From NCBI RefSeq assembly GCF_000234805.1, contig NC_016645.1:1-64000 (forward strand): a stretch of 64,000 nucleotides of DNA. The letters are read 5' to 3'. Made by a program: the position numbers and the translations under genes. The notes below the pieces were generated by a model. The model saw only the letters and a list, made by a program, of their open reading frames with translations, had not been told where the DNA came from and did not search any database. Shown here in pieces: positions 62,381-64,000 of this stretch. This DNA comes from Pyrobaculum ferrireducens. GTDB taxonomy: Archaea; Thermoproteota; Thermoprotei; Thermoproteales; Thermoproteaceae. The stretch's first letter is position 1, and each line of letters starts with the position of its first letter.

Positions 62381-64000
62381 ATGGAAGGGAGATTTTTTCC
62401 AAACCGCGTTGTTGATAGCCGCGCTAGCGGCGGCCATGTCAGCCGCCTCTCCACACAGGCCAGCGTATACGTCGGATTACATCTGTCTGGATGCTTTAGA
62501 CGTGGGGATTTCTAATCCCCATAGCGTCGCGCTGAGCGTCTACGTAGACGGCGAGGGGTTCCGCCCAACCGCCCTGTACGTCGAGGGCGATGTCGTGTCA
62601 GGAGTCTTTCCAAACATAACAAACGTGGTGTATACAGTGGTGATGCCGCAAAAAGCTAAGAGGGTCTGTCTTGACCTGCCTATTTCTAACTCTGCGCCAG
62701 ATTCCGTGCAGAGGGCCGCAGAGGCATACGCGAGGGCAAAGGGGCACCTATACGCAGTCGCTACCCCGAAAGGACGCGGCTACCTCTTGGTGGAGAACCG
62801 AACTGCTGATATCCCGCCTTTTGTTAAGTGGCCCGGCGGCGGCGCCACGGCGAAGCCGACAGATAGGCGGGAGGTCGTGCCGCGGGGCGGCAAGAGGGGC
62901 GGGGAGCCGGTGGCCTCGGTCACGGCTAACGTGGGCGACGTGGTGGGCTACATCCGTAGCGTTGCGTATAACTTCACGAGATACCCGGGCGGTTGCACGA
63001 GGAATCCATACCGGATTGCCCTACCCAACGGCACGTTGTGGATTGAGTTTATCCTCACCAACGCGACGACGCGTGGAGACTATACAGTTTATATAGATAT
63101 ATACGACGCCCCGGTGGGGGGCGCTACGGTGTTTTACGACGTATATGGACAGCGTGTGACTGTCGATAAGAGGTCGCCGACCTACCTAGCTAGGCACGTG
63201 GATGTGCCACCCGCGGCTCAGGACAGAATCATATATTTAGAGGTGTGGACCTGCGGCGGCCCGCCCGGTGTTTTAGATGGATACATCGTGTTTAGGGTGC
63301 GGACGAGTGACTACTACGCCGACTATGTGCGCTACCCCATCCAGCCCGGCGCCGTGGTTGTTGTGAAAAACACCCTTACAAGCCCCAGCCTAAATGATAT
63401 GTACTCTAACACCACTCACGTAGTCCTTCCGCCTTTCGAAACTCCGCCCGGCCACTGGGTAGGAACCGGCGCGCTGGCCGCCGACGTCACAATTAAGCTC
63501 TGCACCACGAGCTCCTCCACGCCGCCGCCCTCCTACTTCGGACCGCTGAACCTGTACTACGGCCCCTACTGGGTAGCCTCAACATCCGTGGCGGCGCAGA
63601 GTTGCGGCTGGCAGAGTATTGGCGGCTACAGTCTCTACTGCTGCACCTACAGGGCCAATACCTGGAGCTGGATAAACGCCCAGGATCAAGTCGCCACGGC
63701 ATATTCGCTGAGAAATCCACTCGGGTTCCCAGTAATCCTAGGCCCTATACCCAGCTCCAGCGCCATCGTGTACTCGGACGCCGTTATTAACACGCTTTAC
63801 TACAGAGGCCAGAGGAGGCCCGACATAGCGCCACCGGATTCGAGTATTTACTCAGGCTACGCCCACAACTTCGCAGATGTTGTACTAAACTATCTAAATG
63901 TGAGGGGCACATCTGGCGTGGGCATTAGAATAGACGTAAGGACACAATTTTCAGGTGGAAGTAGCGCTATCCCATACATTCCTATAGCCCTCTCTCCACT
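62381..64000 (+). CDS. Large secreted protein, frame-shifted near its start, continues past the window
   Basis: One open frame runs without a stop from about 62400 to the window end (at least 530 codons). Its start lacks an ATG: the frame begins after the six-T run at 62393-62398. The ATG at 62381, located 24-27 nt after ATTATATATT (62351-62360), reads MEGRFF and then loses the frame; removing one T gives MEGRFFQTALLIAALAAAMS, a good signal peptide. The mature part is Thr/Ser/Pro/Tyr-rich with N-x-S/T sequons and several Cys pairs, so a cell-surface or extracellular beta-rich protein is likely; no family was recognised. A TTG at 62409 is a possible alternative start. Confidence 0.6.

Noticed and set aside
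62020-62454. Minus-strand frame across S17
   Set aside because: It is antisense to a highly conserved ribosomal protein gene.

Overview
The window comes from a hyperthermophilic crenarchaeon, almost certainly a Pyrobaculum species (Thermoproteales). The evidence is archaeal-type genes throughout (TFB, RFC small subunit, NMD3, archaeal adenylate kinase, glycerol-1-phosphate dehydrogenase, archease, ribosomal proteins L13e and S19/S17), compact GC-rich DNA, mostly leaderless genes whose start codon lies 22-26 nt after an AT-rich TATA box, many GTG/TTG starts, and a PaREP2-like domain, a family known from Pyrobaculum. The species cannot be fixed from sequence alone.

Layout. 1-15495: an accessory membrane module. 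A degenerate array of about 32-bp palindromic units is followed by a pilin-like protein, a polytopic membrane protein, and one 4594-residue gene with a membrane anchor, a glycosylation-rich ectodomain, thousands of residues of charged helix and a PaREP2b-like C-terminus. 15533-25005: ileS, a PMT-type glycosyltransferase, small regulators, and tRNA/RNA-processing genes (trm1, a Trm11/TrmG10-like methylase). 25005-33721: DUF373 and coiled-coil genes, regulators, L13e, a degenerate HIT protein, TFB, RFC small subunit and a DRG-type GTPase. 33767-40037: isocitrate dehydrogenase, NMD3, a cytosine-5 DNA methyltransferase divergent from a PD-(D/E)XK nuclease-like gene, and pheT. 40038-41710: a gene-poor relic region with two frame-broken genes, one PIN-like. 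41851-49711: archease, YbaK-like deacylase, hexulose-phosphate synthase, adenylate kinase, G1P dehydrogenase, malic enzyme, citrate synthase. 49806-51280: a tnpB-only IS605-type element. 51361-62307: RuvB-like ATPase, an M50 protease, L12, methylisocitrate lyase plus PrpD, a divergent thioredoxin reductase, S19 and S17. 62381-64000: a large secreted protein running off the end.

Two patterns cut across the window. First, seven divergent gene pairs (and one gene/sRNA pair) have starts separated by only 44-47 nt around a single self-complementary TATA box, usually with TTTAAA at its core, about 24 nt from both starts. Second, at least four C/D box guide sRNA candidates (18467-18525, 18548-18602, 46681-46735, 51289-51342, 57983-58036; a weaker one at 21448-21500) each have a TATA-like element about 24 nt before box C, at gene ends or in short gaps.

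Central metabolism is well represented: citrate synthase, isocitrate dehydrogenase and malic enzyme of the TCA/C4 node, and a prpB-prpD pair for propionate or 2-methylcitrate breakdown. Functions of the giant-protein module are inferred, not demonstrated.
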